From: Craspedostauros australis
Lineage: Eukaryota > Bacillariophyta > Bacillariophyceae > Mastogloiales > Achnanthaceae
DNA length: 64,000 nucleotides
Assembly (NCBI GenBank): GCA_026770025.1
Contig: JAMXDE010000045.1
Location: 434,001-498,000 of the forward strand
Reading direction: 5' to 3'
This document shows positions 19,843 to 30,480 of the stretch, one piece after another. Position numbers and translations under genes: made by a program. How positions within the stretch are numbered: position 1 is the stretch's first letter; each line of letters opens with the position of its first letter. The notes under the pieces were generated by a model. That model was not told where the DNA came from. It was given only the letters and a program-made list of their open reading frames with translations, and did no database searches.

Positions 19843-21435
19843 ATGCGGCAGGTCGAGAGCGCCGGAAGGAAGAGGACCGACAGGCCAACAGGAGCACCCA
19901 GCTCGCCCAGCGATCGCTCCAACACGATGAGAGGGAGAATCGGGAGCACTAGCAGCAGCAACACCAGTAGCAGTACCAGCAGCAGCAGCAGGACTCTTCC
20001 CTTTGCTGGTGCCCATACGCTCTTGCACAGCCGCAATCACAGCAATGACACTTCCAATGGCGACGGCGGTGACGATGATGGCAACGGCAATAGCAATACC
20101 AGCGACATCGACAGCCAACGACATCATGGACACAGCCATCGCAGCTGCCATTCACTTCTGCAGCAGTGCCATCCACCGCAAAATCGATGTCTCAAGGCGA
20201 CATGCTTTCTATTCATTGCCTTCATCTGGACCGTCAATTTCATGTTGTCCGGGCAATCCATCCATCAATCCACCATCACCACCGATTCCAAGCTTCTTTC
20301 GCCGAATCAGCCGTCCAGCGAGTGCTATCCCAAAGTGAGAGACGACGACATGCCCATCATGACGACGGATAGAAGCGCGGAAGATAAATTCCAGCTGAAG
20401 GTCCCGTTCTACGTCTACGCCAACGAACTCAACTGGTCCAACATGACCAGCTGCGGCGTGCCCATCGGACAGACGGATTACCCAATGACGAAGCATGCCG
20501 ATGACTACTGGATGTATCAGAGTGCGATGCAACATCCCATGAGGACGGACGATCCAGAGCAGGCCAAGCTCTTCTTTGTGCCCTTGTATATGAATGCAAT
20601 TGGTCGTTCAATATCCAAGACGGATTACCATCTGTGCATCCCATCGTCGGACGGCAAGCACACCAGATGCTTCGATCGCGAACATCCGGGATCGTTGTAT
20701 AGATGGGTCGATACTGTCCTCGCAGAGTCTCCATATTTCCAACGCAGCAAAGGCAAGGATCACGTGCTGGTAACATCCCACTACGTCCTCAAGCGACGTT
20801 CACGGCAGTTCATTTCCTATGGCAACCTCCTGCGTTGCAATCGGGTCATTTTTGAAAATTTTCCACAGCAGCCCTTTTGGGTGCCTGATCGCTTCGAAAT
20901 ACCGAGTCTCAGAAACGCCAATCACATGGGATGCACTCCTGTTGAAACCAAGACGTCTGACTTCGCCATGGTCGCATCCATGCTCGATAGGCCCACCTTC
21001 AAATCGCGCCATAATATCTGCAGGTGGCTGCGGGAGGATGCCGATCAGTATTCTGTTGGCCATTGTGGAGAGGGAGACATGTGTCCGGTCCTGGCCACTT
21101 CCAAATTCGGTTTCCATCCCCGTGGCGACACCTTGGGATCGAACCGTATCATGGACACCATCCTGAGCGAGACTATTCCTTTGTTTACGGAGCAGGAGCA
21201 GTATGATATCCTCCCCGATTTCATTCCTTTCCGTGAGATGAGCTACTACATCGATTCATACTCGTATGAATCTTTCACGAAGACGATGCAAAAGTTGTCA
21301 GCTGTATCACAACAGGAATACGATGAAAAGATGGCGGTGTTACGGAAGTACAAGGACAGATGCAACTTCATGACGGGTGAACCTTTCGATGCGTACATGA
21401 CGAGCTTTGCTTGCAAGTTGGGGCTGCAGCCGTAG
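19843..21435 (+). CDS. Exostosin-like glycosyltransferase (GT47-type), copy 2
   Basis: A tandem duplicate of the preceding gene. The first ATG in frame is 19843 (530 residues); 19927 is an alternative. The N-terminus is extended by Ser/Asn/Asp low complexity that copy 1 lacks. The signal-anchor (CLKATCFLFIAFIWTVNF) and the catalytic region are shared. From KFQLKVPFYVY to the end the two proteins are almost identical, including FGFHPRGDTLGSNRIMD and the C-terminal KLGLQP. The nucleotide differences there are few and mostly synonymous, whereas the N-terminal thirds differ by many indels. This points to recent duplication or to gene conversion of the catalytic part. Role as for copy 1: a Golgi type II glycosyltransferase of unknown specificity. 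Confidence 0.85.
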   Translation: MRQVESAGRKRTDRPTGAPSSPSDRSNTMRGRIGSTSSSNTSSSTSSSSRTLPFAGAHTLLHSRNHSNDTSNGDGGDDDGNGNSNTSDIDSQRHHGHSHRSCHSLLQQCHPPQNRCLKATCFLFIAFIWTVNFMLSGQSIHQSTITTDSKLLSPNQPSSECYPKVRDDDMPIMTTDRSAEDKFQLKVPFYVYANELNWSNMTSCGVPIGQTDYPMTKHADDYWMYQSAMQHPMRTDDPEQAKLFFVPLYMNAIGRSISKTDYHLCIPSSDGKHTRCFDREHPGSLYRWVDTVLAESPYFQRSKGKDHVLVTSHYVLKRRSRQFISYGNLLRCNRVIFENFPQQPFWVPDRFEIPSLRNANHMGCTPVETKTSDFAMVASMLDRPTFKSRHNICRWLREDADQYSVGHCGEGDMCPVLATSKFGFHPRGDTLGSNRIMDTILSETIPLFTEQEQYDILPDFIPFREMSYYIDSYSYESFTKTMQKLSAVSQQEYDEKMAVLRKYKDRCNFMTGEPFDAYMTSFACKLGLQP

Positions 21436-21655
21436 GAGTTGATGAGAACGATGGAACTGATGGAGGTGGAGGAAGGTTGGTGCATCGTACAAGTTTCACA
21501 GTGTAGAGCATGTCGCACAATAGAGCATTGTAAAATACAACATATTTGTATTACTCTTGGAATAGAGTACTGTCATCTGCTGTGTTTCTGCCGAGATGCA
21601 TAATGAAAATACTAAAATCACACGCTAACGTACGGTACTCTGGAGTACTACTAAT

Positions 21656-23461
21656 CTAAGTCAAGATCGCTGGATTGTCGGCGTCTGCTTGCGACTGTGC
21701 TTCTGCAGCCTTTGTTTCCTCGCACTCTTCGCGAAGTTCCTCCAAGATCTCATCGCGCGCCAGCTGTTCGATGGAGGTCACCAAGCAGTACTTGAGGAAG
21801 GTTTGCGGCGCCAACACCAACTGCCCGGCCGAGACCAGAACGTAGAATCCAAACACCATCAGCTCCGGCACGAGCAAATCCGGGTTGCCCACATTGTCGG
21901 CATGCTGCGTCAGCGCGCTGATGTCGCGCGCCACGATCTGCGTCCCCCACAGCACGATCTGCGAGATGACCAGCCAGATCTGGAACTTGATGGATTTGAT
22001 GTACAGCTCCGGCCCCGCCGCCCCGGCCTTGCCGAACAGCCGCTCCTGATCGTTCGTGGCCGGTTCACCGAACTGCGATTCGATCCACCCGAAGATGCCG
22101 GGCGAGGAATCGAAATTGCGCAGCAGGTCGTCGTCCTCGTACTTGGGGGGCAGCAACTGGACCTCGCACGAACTCTGCGAATCCTTGACGAGGATCGGGG
22201 TCAGCATCTGCATGATGGAGTTCAGCTTCCAAAAATTCCACCACCCCCAGGTCCAACCCACGAAGGCGGCGAACGTGCACACCGCGAAGTTCTCGGGCGT
22301 TCCTAGAAAGTATCCGCTCGACGCGAATGCGTTGTGGGATGCCGCCGACACGACGTCGCGTGAGACGTCAATGGAATTGGCCACGGCCAGAGCCGGGATG
22401 AGCGGCAGCCACGTGAGCGGCGACAGCTCGACGATCTCGGCCAACTTCTCACCGAAGATCTTGGAAAAGTAGAGATCGATGCGAAAGTCGGCGGGGACCT
22501 TGGCGGAACGGATCAACCGCTCGCGCACGACGAGCGCCTCGGCCTTGATCTGCGTGTCGGTCATGCGCAGTTCGTCCCACAGCGACGGTGGCGGCACCGT
22601 GCGGACGGCCTGTCGGATCTCATCCTCCGTCAAGACGCCGTCGCCATCGAGATCGACGGGGACGCTGGGTACGTTGAGAAAGGCGGCCAGCTCGGCCAAT
22701 TCGACAACGCCGTCCTGGTTCTTATCAAGGACGGCCTTGCGGAATTCAAGCAACGACGCGAGCTTCTTAAGGACGAGAAAGACGGTCAACCCGGCGACGC
22801 AGAAGAAGGCGACTCCGACCTCAAAGAAGGTGTCGTGCAGAAACTCGAACGTTTCCAGCAAGATCTCGCCGTTGCCGAGGAATTCCTCGCTGATTTGTTC
22901 GACGATCATGCCGAAGGGCCCGTTGACGACGAGGGTGCCCAGCAACAGACCGATGAAACCGAGTCCGCCGATCTCTCCCAAGATGGAATCCAGTACGGGC
23001 ATGAGGGTGGTGGGCAAGGTTTTGCGCAAATTCTGGATGGTCATCTCCCACGAATAGAGGAGGGCCACGATGGAGACCATTATGAGGGATGACCAGACGG
23101 TTGGACTCTGCAGGATGGTTTCAAAGACCCCGATGGATTCATGCGCGGAACGCAGGGTGGTGGGAGTTGACTGGAAATGACTCGTTCGGTGTTTGGATTG
23201 GGTATCATGGAAGATGGTGGCAGCGGCGGTCGATGGAGAAGATGGATGGTGTTCCATGCGGCCTCTGTGGTTGATGACGTTGGTGCCAACGCCGGTGCTT
23301 GTGGTGACCTGGGTCATGGGAGCAAACGCATGCACCATGACTGGGGATGGAAAGGAAGGACCCATGGTCGTCATCAGCAGAGACATCAGCAGGGCCATCC
23401 AGGCATACTCGTACGCTGATATTCTGCCATAGCGGGGAACTGAGAAGCGGGAGGACTTCAT
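21656..23461 (-). CDS. Plastid-targeted multi-pass membrane protein with two EF-hands
   Basis: The start is the ATG at 23461 (601 residues); the frame further upstream has only a GTG. A signal peptide (residues ~22-40) ends in VHAFAPM, an ASAFAP-type motif with F46, indicating import into the plastid. About seven hydrophobic segments follow: ~123-139, 165-187, 213-232, 348-362, 392-409, 492-511 and 530-553. Between the third and fourth lie two EF-hand loops, DKNQDGVVELAE at 246-257 and DLDGDGVLTEDE at 270-281, both with the Ca-binding Asp/Asn and final Glu in place. A charged amphipathic helix (ARDEILEELREECEETK) ends the protein. I cannot name the family. The layout suggests a calcium-responsive channel, carrier or scaffold in a plastid membrane. 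Confidence 0.75.
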   Translation of the reverse strand: MKSSRFSVPRYGRISAYEYAWMALLMSLLMTTMGPSFPSPVMVHAFAPMTQVTTSTGVGTNVINHRGRMEHHPSSPSTAAATIFHDTQSKHRTSHFQSTPTTLRSAHESIGVFETILQSPTVWSSLIMVSIVALLYSWEMTIQNLRKTLPTTLMPVLDSILGEIGGLGFIGLLLGTLVVNGPFGMIVEQISEEFLGNGEILLETFEFLHDTFFEVGVAFFCVAGLTVFLVLKKLASLLEFRKAVLDKNQDGVVELAELAAFLNVPSVPVDLDGDGVLTEDEIRQAVRTVPPPSLWDELRMTDTQIKAEALVVRERLIRSAKVPADFRIDLYFSKIFGEKLAEIVELSPLTWLPLIPALAVANSIDVSRDVVSAASHNAFASSGYFLGTPENFAVCTFAAFVGWTWGWWNFWKLNSIMQMLTPILVKDSQSSCEVQLLPPKYEDDDLLRNFDSSPGIFGWIESQFGEPATNDQERLFGKAGAAGPELYIKSIKFQIWLVISQIVLWGTQIVARDISALTQHADNVGNPDLLVPELMVFGFYVLVSAGQLVLAPQTFLKYCLVTSIEQLARDEILEELREECEETKAAEAQSQADADNPAILT

Positions 23462-24064
23462 TCTGCCAGTTCCATCAATTCTGCTGTTGCTTGAGAGTCT
23501 GCAACGTATAGTAGACACTCTGCGAGTTTGTAGAATATTTCACTCCACTTGATGGCTACAACCGACAACAAATGAACAATTGTCGGCGATGTTGATGTTG
23601 ATGGCGATGTGAATGCTGATGGTGCAGAGTATGTACGACCTCTGCACTAAGAGTGTATGGTATGCAGTCTGGAGTGTTGATCTTTGTGACAGTGCCGTCT
23701 TTCTCTGTCACACCCCTGCAATGCCAACGAACTGATGTCACCATCGCACCTTCAGTCGCAACTGAGCAGCACACCCAAACACCACAACATGATGGTATGT
23801 GATGTCACATGATGCGCATTTGTTCGCGACGGGGAGTTCCTGGAGTTTGTGCCGAAGTTGAACTTTGCCGTTGTTTTGGAGACACGACGTCACACATTGA
23901 TGGATCGTTGATTCATTCGACTACAAAAAGTGAGAAACGAATCTTTCCAGATCTTTCTGCGATGGAGCGGGAAGAGAGAGCAGAGAGTGGTCATAATCTG
24001 GCAGCGCTCTCACTCTGGACATACCACAACTGCAACAAAGGCAACAAAGGCAACAAAGGCAACC
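23462..24064. promoter_or_regulatory. Divergent spacer
   Basis: About 600 bp between two divergent genes. Just before the plus gene there is a short ACAAAGGCA tandem (three copies near 24034-24060). It lies in the leader and is in frame without an ATG, so I treat it as 5' UTR. Confidence 0.4.
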
Positions 24065-25225
24065 ATGGATCCATCGCACCAACCCAACAGCAACGTCGAG
24101 GAGCAAGATGGCCACCAGAAGCAGACGCTGTCTGTTCCCATCATCGATCTCTCCCAATCCGACAGCGATCACCAACTGGCGCGGTCCATCGCGCATGCCT
24201 GTTCCACCATCGGATTCTTTCAGGTCCTTCACCACGGCATCCCGCCCGCGTTGATCCAACGCTTCCGTCAACAATGCAAGCTCTTTTTCGCCTTGCCGCG
24301 CGACGTCAAGCTGCAGCTCAAACGCAACGCGTCCAACGCGCGCGGGTACTTTGACGACGAGCTGACGAAGCAACGGCGCGATTGGAAGGAGGCCTTTGAT
24401 TTTGGAGTGCAAGGCGAACACTGTCTGGATGGATCGAACCAGTTTCCTAGCGAGCAGATCTTGCCACAATTCCGTGACGTCATGATGCAGTACTTTGATG
24501 CGTGCGCCGAACTATCGCATCGTTTGGCCGTGCTCATGGTGCGCGGGTTGCGGCAGGGCAATACCGCTGCTGCTGTGGATGAAGACGACATACTGGACGA
24601 CCTGAAACACCATCATTCCAGTTACATGCGCATGAATTACTATCCGCCGTGTACCGAAACGCAGGCCACCGAGCATGAATCTCCGTTGGGCATCTCGCCG
24701 CATTACGATGCCGGATTCCTCACGGTCCTGCTTCAGGATGACGACTGTCATTCCCTGCAAGTGCAGCCACCGTCCACCAATGGCGAAGCGATGCCATGGA
24801 TCACGGTGCATCCGGAGCCTGGCGCACTGACGATCAACACGGGCGACATGGCGCAGATCTGGTCCAACGGGCGGTACAAGGCGCCGTTGCATCGCGTCTT
24901 GACCAACAACGCCCGCGTGCGGTATTCGACGCCGTTCTTCTACAATCCCAGCTACCGCTGCATGGTGCAGCCTGTCATCGTAGCTGACGGCAATCATCAA
25001 GAGACCAACTACCATCTTGTGTCGTGGGGGTACTTTCGTGCGTTGCGCTTTGCCGGCGATCTGACGGATCTGGGGGTGGAAATTCAGATCTCGCACTTTG
25101 AGCGGGATGACGAGAACGGCAAGGAGCACAGCCATCTTCGCAAACAGCAGCTCTTTCTCGAACAAGTCGATTTGGACGAGCCATTTTCTGTGGAGAAGCA
25201 CAGGCAACTACTCACGATGGCTTGA
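24065..25225 (+). CDS. 2-oxoglutarate/Fe(II)-dependent oxygenase, isopenicillin-N-synthase-like
   Basis: The start is ATG 24065 in the context AACCATGG; the product is 386 residues. The N-terminal DIOX_N part reads VPIIDLSQSDSD, then ACSTIGFFQVLHHGIP and FFALPRDVKLQL, all typical of this superfamily. The catalytic jelly roll has the iron triad H213-Y-D215 (ISPHYDAGFLTVL) and H276 (APLHRVLTN), plus the 2-oxoglutarate-binding pair R286-x-S288 (RYS). The enzyme should therefore be active, hydroxylating or desaturating a small molecule with O2 and 2-oxoglutarate. The substrate is unknown; plant and fungal relatives act in hormone and secondary metabolism. No targeting signal is seen, so it is probably cytosolic. 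Confidence 0.93.
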   Translation: MDPSHQPNSNVEEQDGHQKQTLSVPIIDLSQSDSDHQLARSIAHACSTIGFFQVLHHGIPPALIQRFRQQCKLFFALPRDVKLQLKRNASNARGYFDDELTKQRRDWKEAFDFGVQGEHCLDGSNQFPSEQILPQFRDVMMQYFDACAELSHRLAVLMVRGLRQGNTAAAVDEDDILDDLKHHHSSYMRMNYYPPCTETQATEHESPLGISPHYDAGFLTVLLQDDDCHSLQVQPPSTNGEAMPWITVHPEPGALTINTGDMAQIWSNGRYKAPLHRVLTNNARVRYSTPFFYNPSYRCMVQPVIVADGNHQETNYHLVSWGYFRALRFAGDLTDLGVEIQISHFERDDENGKEHSHLRKQQLFLEQVDLDEPFSVEKHRQLLTMA

Positions 25226-26286
25226 TGAACAGCGGAGGTCAGAGTAGAGTAGAGTAGAGTAGAGCAGAGCAGAGCAGAGCGGAGTAGAGTAGAGTCGCAC
25301 ATTACGTTTTTGATAGGTACAGCTCGCCTTCACGTGCACTCACGTGCAAGAGAAAGAGGGACGGAGACAGAGAGTAGATGGGGATCTCGGTGCTTGTTGC
25401 AACCACGAGTAGAACTATCGGCAGTGCGATGTAGACTTCACAGTAAGGCCGCCACCACCAACCCGCCAGTCGAGGCTTTTTTCTCCAGTCCTCTTTTTGT
25501 CGTTCCAGGTGATTGGCATCTGTCAAACAACACGTTCGGCTTGTGACGTGACGAGTTCGGGTTTCTCACGAGATTCGTCTTTTTTCCGATTTGACGTGGG
25601 GTTTTTGCAGCTGTTCGGAATTGTTGGCACAGGTCGATAAGTGGAGAATCTGTTCTTCTTGGCACTCTGGTGCACTTCATCTATGTTCGCAAACCGTCAT
25701 CTTTGACGTCATCGTTCTGTTTTAGAACACACCATCCATTCTTGTTCCGAAACACACACAAACTTCACTTTCGCGATCTTCCTTGACATCATGTGGTGCT
25801 GTCATTGTTGATGTCGTGTCGTGTCGTGTCGCGTCGTGCGATGGCATCATCGTGTCTTGTGGGGGCGTGTCGAGTTTGGCAGAATGTTGCCTTGCTTCTC
25901 CTGCACGATGTGTGTGTGGCCTCTTCTCTTGTTGTTTGTTCTGTTCTGTTTCGGTTTGGTTTCGGCTGCAATCGTGTGCCGTGTTGTTCCTCGCAACAAA
26001 AAAGGAGAACAGCCGAAGGAACGATTGCTCTACTCCACGCTACTCGTGCAGCATCAACAGGAACGGCAACAAACAACGCACACAACCAATCATTCAACTG
26101 CTCTTGGGCATCGACTCAACTCCATTGATTGCTACGCTATAATTATTGAACGCGCTGCTTCGATTACCAGTCACTCAACCGTCCATCCATTCAATCACCA
26201 AGAGAGACAGACTCTTGCGCAGGACACCAGGCGAGACCCGTGGGATGTTGACGTGCTGGACGCACGTTGGGAGATTGCACGAATAG
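25226..26286. other. Intergenic, with a GAGTA/GAGCA pentamer tract
   Basis: At 25239-25295 there is a tandem of AGAGT/AGAGC pentamers, about eleven units, just after the oxygenase stop. The rest is the presumed promoter and leader of the large MYB gene. Short frames on both strands have no family resemblance. Confidence 0.5.
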
Positions 26287-29200
26287 ATGACCACCTTCAT
26301 CGCAGCAGCAGGCCGAGACAGACTCATTTCACCACCACCAATGTCTCACCATCCCATCCAGAACACCGCAAACAGCGGCGGCAGGGAATCCGAACCGCCA
26401 CAACATCAACATCAACTTCGGGATCATCGCCACCAACCACAGCAACAGCAATTGGAACAGCATGCAAGGAAGAAGCCGCGAGAAGACCATCCGCAACCTC
26501 CTCATTCATCCACAACAAGCATTCCGCAGCAAGGCGAAGCATCCAACATTGAAGCCAACATTGAAGCCAACAGCACCGATGCCATTACGGCACTGACACC
26601 AAACCAACATCATCAAACAAAAACACCACAACCACCACAAGTATTGCGAGAAGCATCGCCATCCATTCAACTCGAGCATCAAACACGGTTTGGGTCATCC
26701 TCTTCAGTGCACGTGACACCAAGACAAACATCAAGAATACCAAGCACGACCACGACGTCAACAGCAATCGCAACAGCAACAGCAATACATGTCACAGCAT
26801 CTACCACAGCTATTTCCAACAGAAGCTCTCTTTGCTCAAACCTCACACCACAGAAAGAACAAGAACAAGTACCCCCGCAAGCAACGACACAAGTACCAAT
26901 ACAAACACCGACATCAACACCAACACAAGCCGATGACACCATGATGATCACACAACGATCACGACCAACGACAACCGCGATGATGGCGAAGTCTGGTGCG
27001 ACAGGGAAAGGCACGACACCAGAAACAGTACTGGCACACCATGTCAACGCGATGATGGCAACCGGGACACGACTGAAGGCATCGTTTCTGACGGACGATA
27101 ACAGACGATCCATCAGCTCCCACCAACAACAAAACGGGACTTGCCGTGTTGCCGCCACGTCTGAAGAAGTTGGCAACGCCACCACGCCGACGCGCCACGA
27201 TAGAACGAGTTCGAAGCAAATCGAGGACCACGTCGCCGTGGACACGTCTCGTGAACCAGACGAACAAAACATCAATGCAAGTGCGCAACATCAGAACATG
27301 CCAGCGCACAGGATGATGGATTCGGAGATTCAGGAACGATGCACGCCAACATCTGCCAACGCAGCCAATCGTGTTGTTGTTGTTGGTGGTGGTGCTGCCG
27401 ACAATCATGGACAACAGACACTCATGGGTGCTGAGTCAAGCGATGCCAACGCACTCAGCGTCGTCAACACGAGTGATGGGCGTCAACATCGGCAACAGCA
27501 GGAGCTCCAGCAGCAGGTACAGCAGAGTCAGAACATGCCAATACAACAACAACCTCTCCTGTCAAGCGCAATAACTGTGGTTGTAGCACCAGCGACGCTG
27601 CAGGTTGCTCGCACTCCAGAGACAAACTCTCATCCATCAACTGCCACTCGGCATTCTGCCAACACCGTCACGAATGGCAACAGAACAACAACGACAACGC
27701 AGAGCGCAGGTTTCAATCATTGTGAAGGATCAGAACTTTCACGTGGAGCTTCGCAAAGCATTTCAGGTGGAACCCAGCCTTCACTTCCACCTTGCACACA
27801 ATCAACAGTCCAAGGTCCAGCTCCCATTGCTGCCAAACGTGTCCAAGTGCCGAATGGACAACGCACAAGTGCAAACCAACAAGCCGCACTTCCTTCGTCT
27901 CATTCTTTGTCATCAGCAAGTCCAGGACAGAACTCATTGAAGACTCCTGTTGCTGAAGTACGCCCAAGTGCATCGCTCATGCCGCAACCGTCCCCTTCGG
28001 ACGCAAACCCACCGAATCAGCAGGCAGCCAGTACCAGCAGTACAAGCACCACCAGCACAAGCACAAGCACAAGTACAAGCACTTCCAGTCCAACCGCGCA
28101 GATTGCAGCTGCATCGCCATCAGAATCGAACAAGCGCACGCACGCTGCAGCATTCGCGTTGGAAACTTCATCGGCCAGCGCCACATCTTCAAGCAGTCCC
28201 AGAACGCCGACCGATTCTACGTCTCCCGATCGCAACTGCAAGACTGCCAGAATCGTGCCTTTCAACGGTGCATCTCAGACAACCCCGGAATCTGTCACGT
28301 CCTTCACACCAACGCAGAACACTCCCAGCATGTCCATTCTGTCCACCGTCACGGCGACAGCGACACCGTCGTCGGCATCGCCATCGCAAACGAAGAGTCC
28401 CCAAAAGCGCGGCAGGAAGAGGAAACAGCAACAAGGCACGAACACGGGACGCTGGACTCCGCAAGAACACAGGGCGTTCCTCGAAGGCCTCCGCATTTGC
28501 GGTCGAGAATGGAAGCGCGTCGCAAGCCGCATCCCCACGCGAACGTCCGCCCAAATTCGCTCGCATGCGCAAAAGTACTTTGCCAAGCTGCAGCGCGAGC
28601 ATGAAGAATCAGCGTCGGCCGGTATGTTCCTCACTGCGTCGCATCTGGCCGATCCGCGGTTGATCGCTGTGCAGCCGAATGCAAACAACGCACCGTCCAA
28701 CAGTCAAGCCGCATCCATTCCAAACGCACAACTGCCAGTCTCCGTGCAGCGCAACGTGCAGCGAATACTCGAGAATCCATCGGCGGTGCAGCAGGAAGTC
28801 GAGACAACGCTTCAGGCTCTGCGACGACGGTACCAGAAGCTGCAGCGGCGTCTCGAACGACAGCAACGCAAGCAACAAGCGCCGCGGCCGTCCACCAATT
28901 TTGACCGACAGAAACAGTTGCTGGAGACCCGCTCGTCCACCAGTCCTCGTAGTCTTCCGCCCACGCCGACCGAAGCACAGGGCGAACTTCAGATCGTTGT
29001 GGAGGTCGAGACGTCCACCAATCCACCCGCAAGCAGCAACGTGGCAGCCGCGCAACGCGCCGATACCGACGTCCGATCCATCCAATCCTCCGCGTCCTCG
29101 CGCGAGCTCGACAAGGAAGAACTGATTGCGCTGCACGTGCTGGGTGGCAATCTGCGCCGCGATCCCAACTTCCAGAGCACGGCCTCGCACACGTCCCACC

Positions 29201-29340
29201 TCTCGTCGCTTGCTTCTGTGCACGAGCCAGCGGCGGCACCGCAACATCAACGCGACGCTGCGAGCGGCAGCAGCAGCAGCACCGGAAGTAGTCAAGAACA
29301 TACAACGACCACCACAACCAACAGCCATGAACAAGAATGA
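26287..29340 (+). CDS. Large SHAQKYF-class MYB protein
   Basis: A single open frame of 1017 residues from ATG 26287; an ATG at 26341 is an alternative. Residues 1-~705 are low complexity, rich in Thr, Gln, Ser, Asn and Pro, with a Ser/Thr repeat (STSTTSTSTSTSTSTSS) near 580. A basic PQKRGRKRKQQQ stretch then precedes one MYB repeat: GRWTPQEHRAFLEGLRICG with W723, EWKRVASRIPTRTSAQIRSHAQKYF with the SHAQKYF signature at 759-765. Downstream, ~842-875 (VQQEVETTLQALRRRYQKLQ and onward) is a basic coiled coil, probably for dimerisation. It is expected to be a nuclear sequence-specific DNA-binding protein. The long disordered N-terminus is unusual in size, but the frame stays open for 3 kb and supports a real gene. 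Confidence 0.88.
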   Translation: MTTFIAAAGRDRLISPPPMSHHPIQNTANSGGRESEPPQHQHQLRDHRHQPQQQQLEQHARKKPREDHPQPPHSSTTSIPQQGEASNIEANIEANSTDAITALTPNQHHQTKTPQPPQVLREASPSIQLEHQTRFGSSSSVHVTPRQTSRIPSTTTTSTAIATATAIHVTASTTAISNRSSLCSNLTPQKEQEQVPPQATTQVPIQTPTSTPTQADDTMMITQRSRPTTTAMMAKSGATGKGTTPETVLAHHVNAMMATGTRLKASFLTDDNRRSISSHQQQNGTCRVAATSEEVGNATTPTRHDRTSSKQIEDHVAVDTSREPDEQNINASAQHQNMPAHRMMDSEIQERCTPTSANAANRVVVVGGGAADNHGQQTLMGAESSDANALSVVNTSDGRQHRQQQELQQQVQQSQNMPIQQQPLLSSAITVVVAPATLQVARTPETNSHPSTATRHSANTVTNGNRTTTTTQSAGFNHCEGSELSRGASQSISGGTQPSLPPCTQSTVQGPAPIAAKRVQVPNGQRTSANQQAALPSSHSLSSASPGQNSLKTPVAEVRPSASLMPQPSPSDANPPNQQAASTSSTSTTSTSTSTSTSTSSPTAQIAAASPSESNKRTHAAAFALETSSASATSSSSPRTPTDSTSPDRNCKTARIVPFNGASQTTPESVTSFTPTQNTPSMSILSTVTATATPSSASPSQTKSPQKRGRKRKQQQGTNTGRWTPQEHRAFLEGLRICGREWKRVASRIPTRTSAQIRSHAQKYFAKLQREHEESASAGMFLTASHLADPRLIAVQPNANNAPSNSQAASIPNAQLPVSVQRNVQRILENPSAVQQEVETTLQALRRRYQKLQRRLERQQRKQQAPRPSTNFDRQKQLLETRSSTSPRSLPPTPTEAQGELQIVVEVETSTNPPASSNVAAAQRADTDVRSIQSSASSRELDKEELIALHVLGGNLRRDPNFQSTASHTSHLSSLASVHEPAAAPQHQRDAASGSSSSTGSSQEHTTTTTTNSHEQE

Positions 29341-30480
29341 TCGAACGTCCACGACATGAACAAGGAAGCAAGCAAACAACGTCCACAACTCCATCAAGAG
29401 AGAATAGAGATACACACATACGGGAGATGCAAGCGCGCACGCGCGCGAAGCACCATAGAGTCCCATGGTTGTGGATGTATGCAATGAAATGAATCAATGA
29501 ATGAGCAAAATATGAACAGCTCTGTACGAACAGAGAGTACTGCGAGTACTCTACTATACCGAATGCCGAACAATACTATGCAATAAGTAAGATAAGATGA
29601 TACTACTAGTGTAGCTGTAAATCAGATCACACCATCGACGTGATACCGTCGAGAGGAGGGAAAGGAAGGCATGCAATGGCAAGCGTCGGCGAGCGAAAAT
29701 AGGCATGGTGTTGCTGCACGTAATGCTCATAGCTTGTAGAGTATGTACTGCTTAGCATGACGCATCGACATCGCCTCGTTGCCGAAGGGTGTTTGAGAAT
29801 ATCACTCTCTCTGTCTCTAGCTTCAATTTGTACCATGCTCCTCAGAGTGTTCTCAACAGAAGCATTCGGACGAATCGATAGCTTCATGCAAGGTTTCATG
29901 CATGGCTTCATGCATGATTTCATGCATTGTTCGAATGATGCATAGACTCGTTCGACTCAAGAGCAATCGGGGTCAGAAATGTTGATCAGAAACAAAACAG
30001 CGAGTTGGTTTGCCCACAAAATCAACACGGACCAAAAAGCGATTCAGTTCGAACGACGAGGATGCTGGTTCCATCAATGCACTTCATCACCAACACAAAG
30101 GGTCTTGCAGTGCCTTGATGGATCCAGCAGTGGCGACGGCGACGATAGCGGCAACGACAGCGGCAGCAACGACGACGACCGACATTGGAACCGAGGCGTG
30201 TGTGCTTGGTTGCTTGCGGCGTTGTGCGATTTGAAGCAACCGCAAAGAGATCGAAGCGAGGCTCCTTTTTTGGAACAAATTCTGCGGAGCATCGACACAA
30301 CGCGAAACTACGCGATACAACGCGATACAACGACAACTACGAGGAATTACGCGAAGCAAAGTCACACAACTACCACAACCACGATACACTGGTCCACGAG
30401 CATCGGTGACAACTACCACAACTACCACATCCACCAGCAGCAACAACGACAACTACGAGCAACAGTATTACCATACAACC
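29341..30480. other. Intergenic
   Basis: At 29881-29929 a 12-bp unit (GYTTCATGCATG-like) is repeated four times. The last ~200 bp are a CA/AAC-rich leader of the following gene. An upstream frame from 29979 overlaps this leader and is Asn/Thr low complexity, so I do not call it. Confidence 0.45.
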
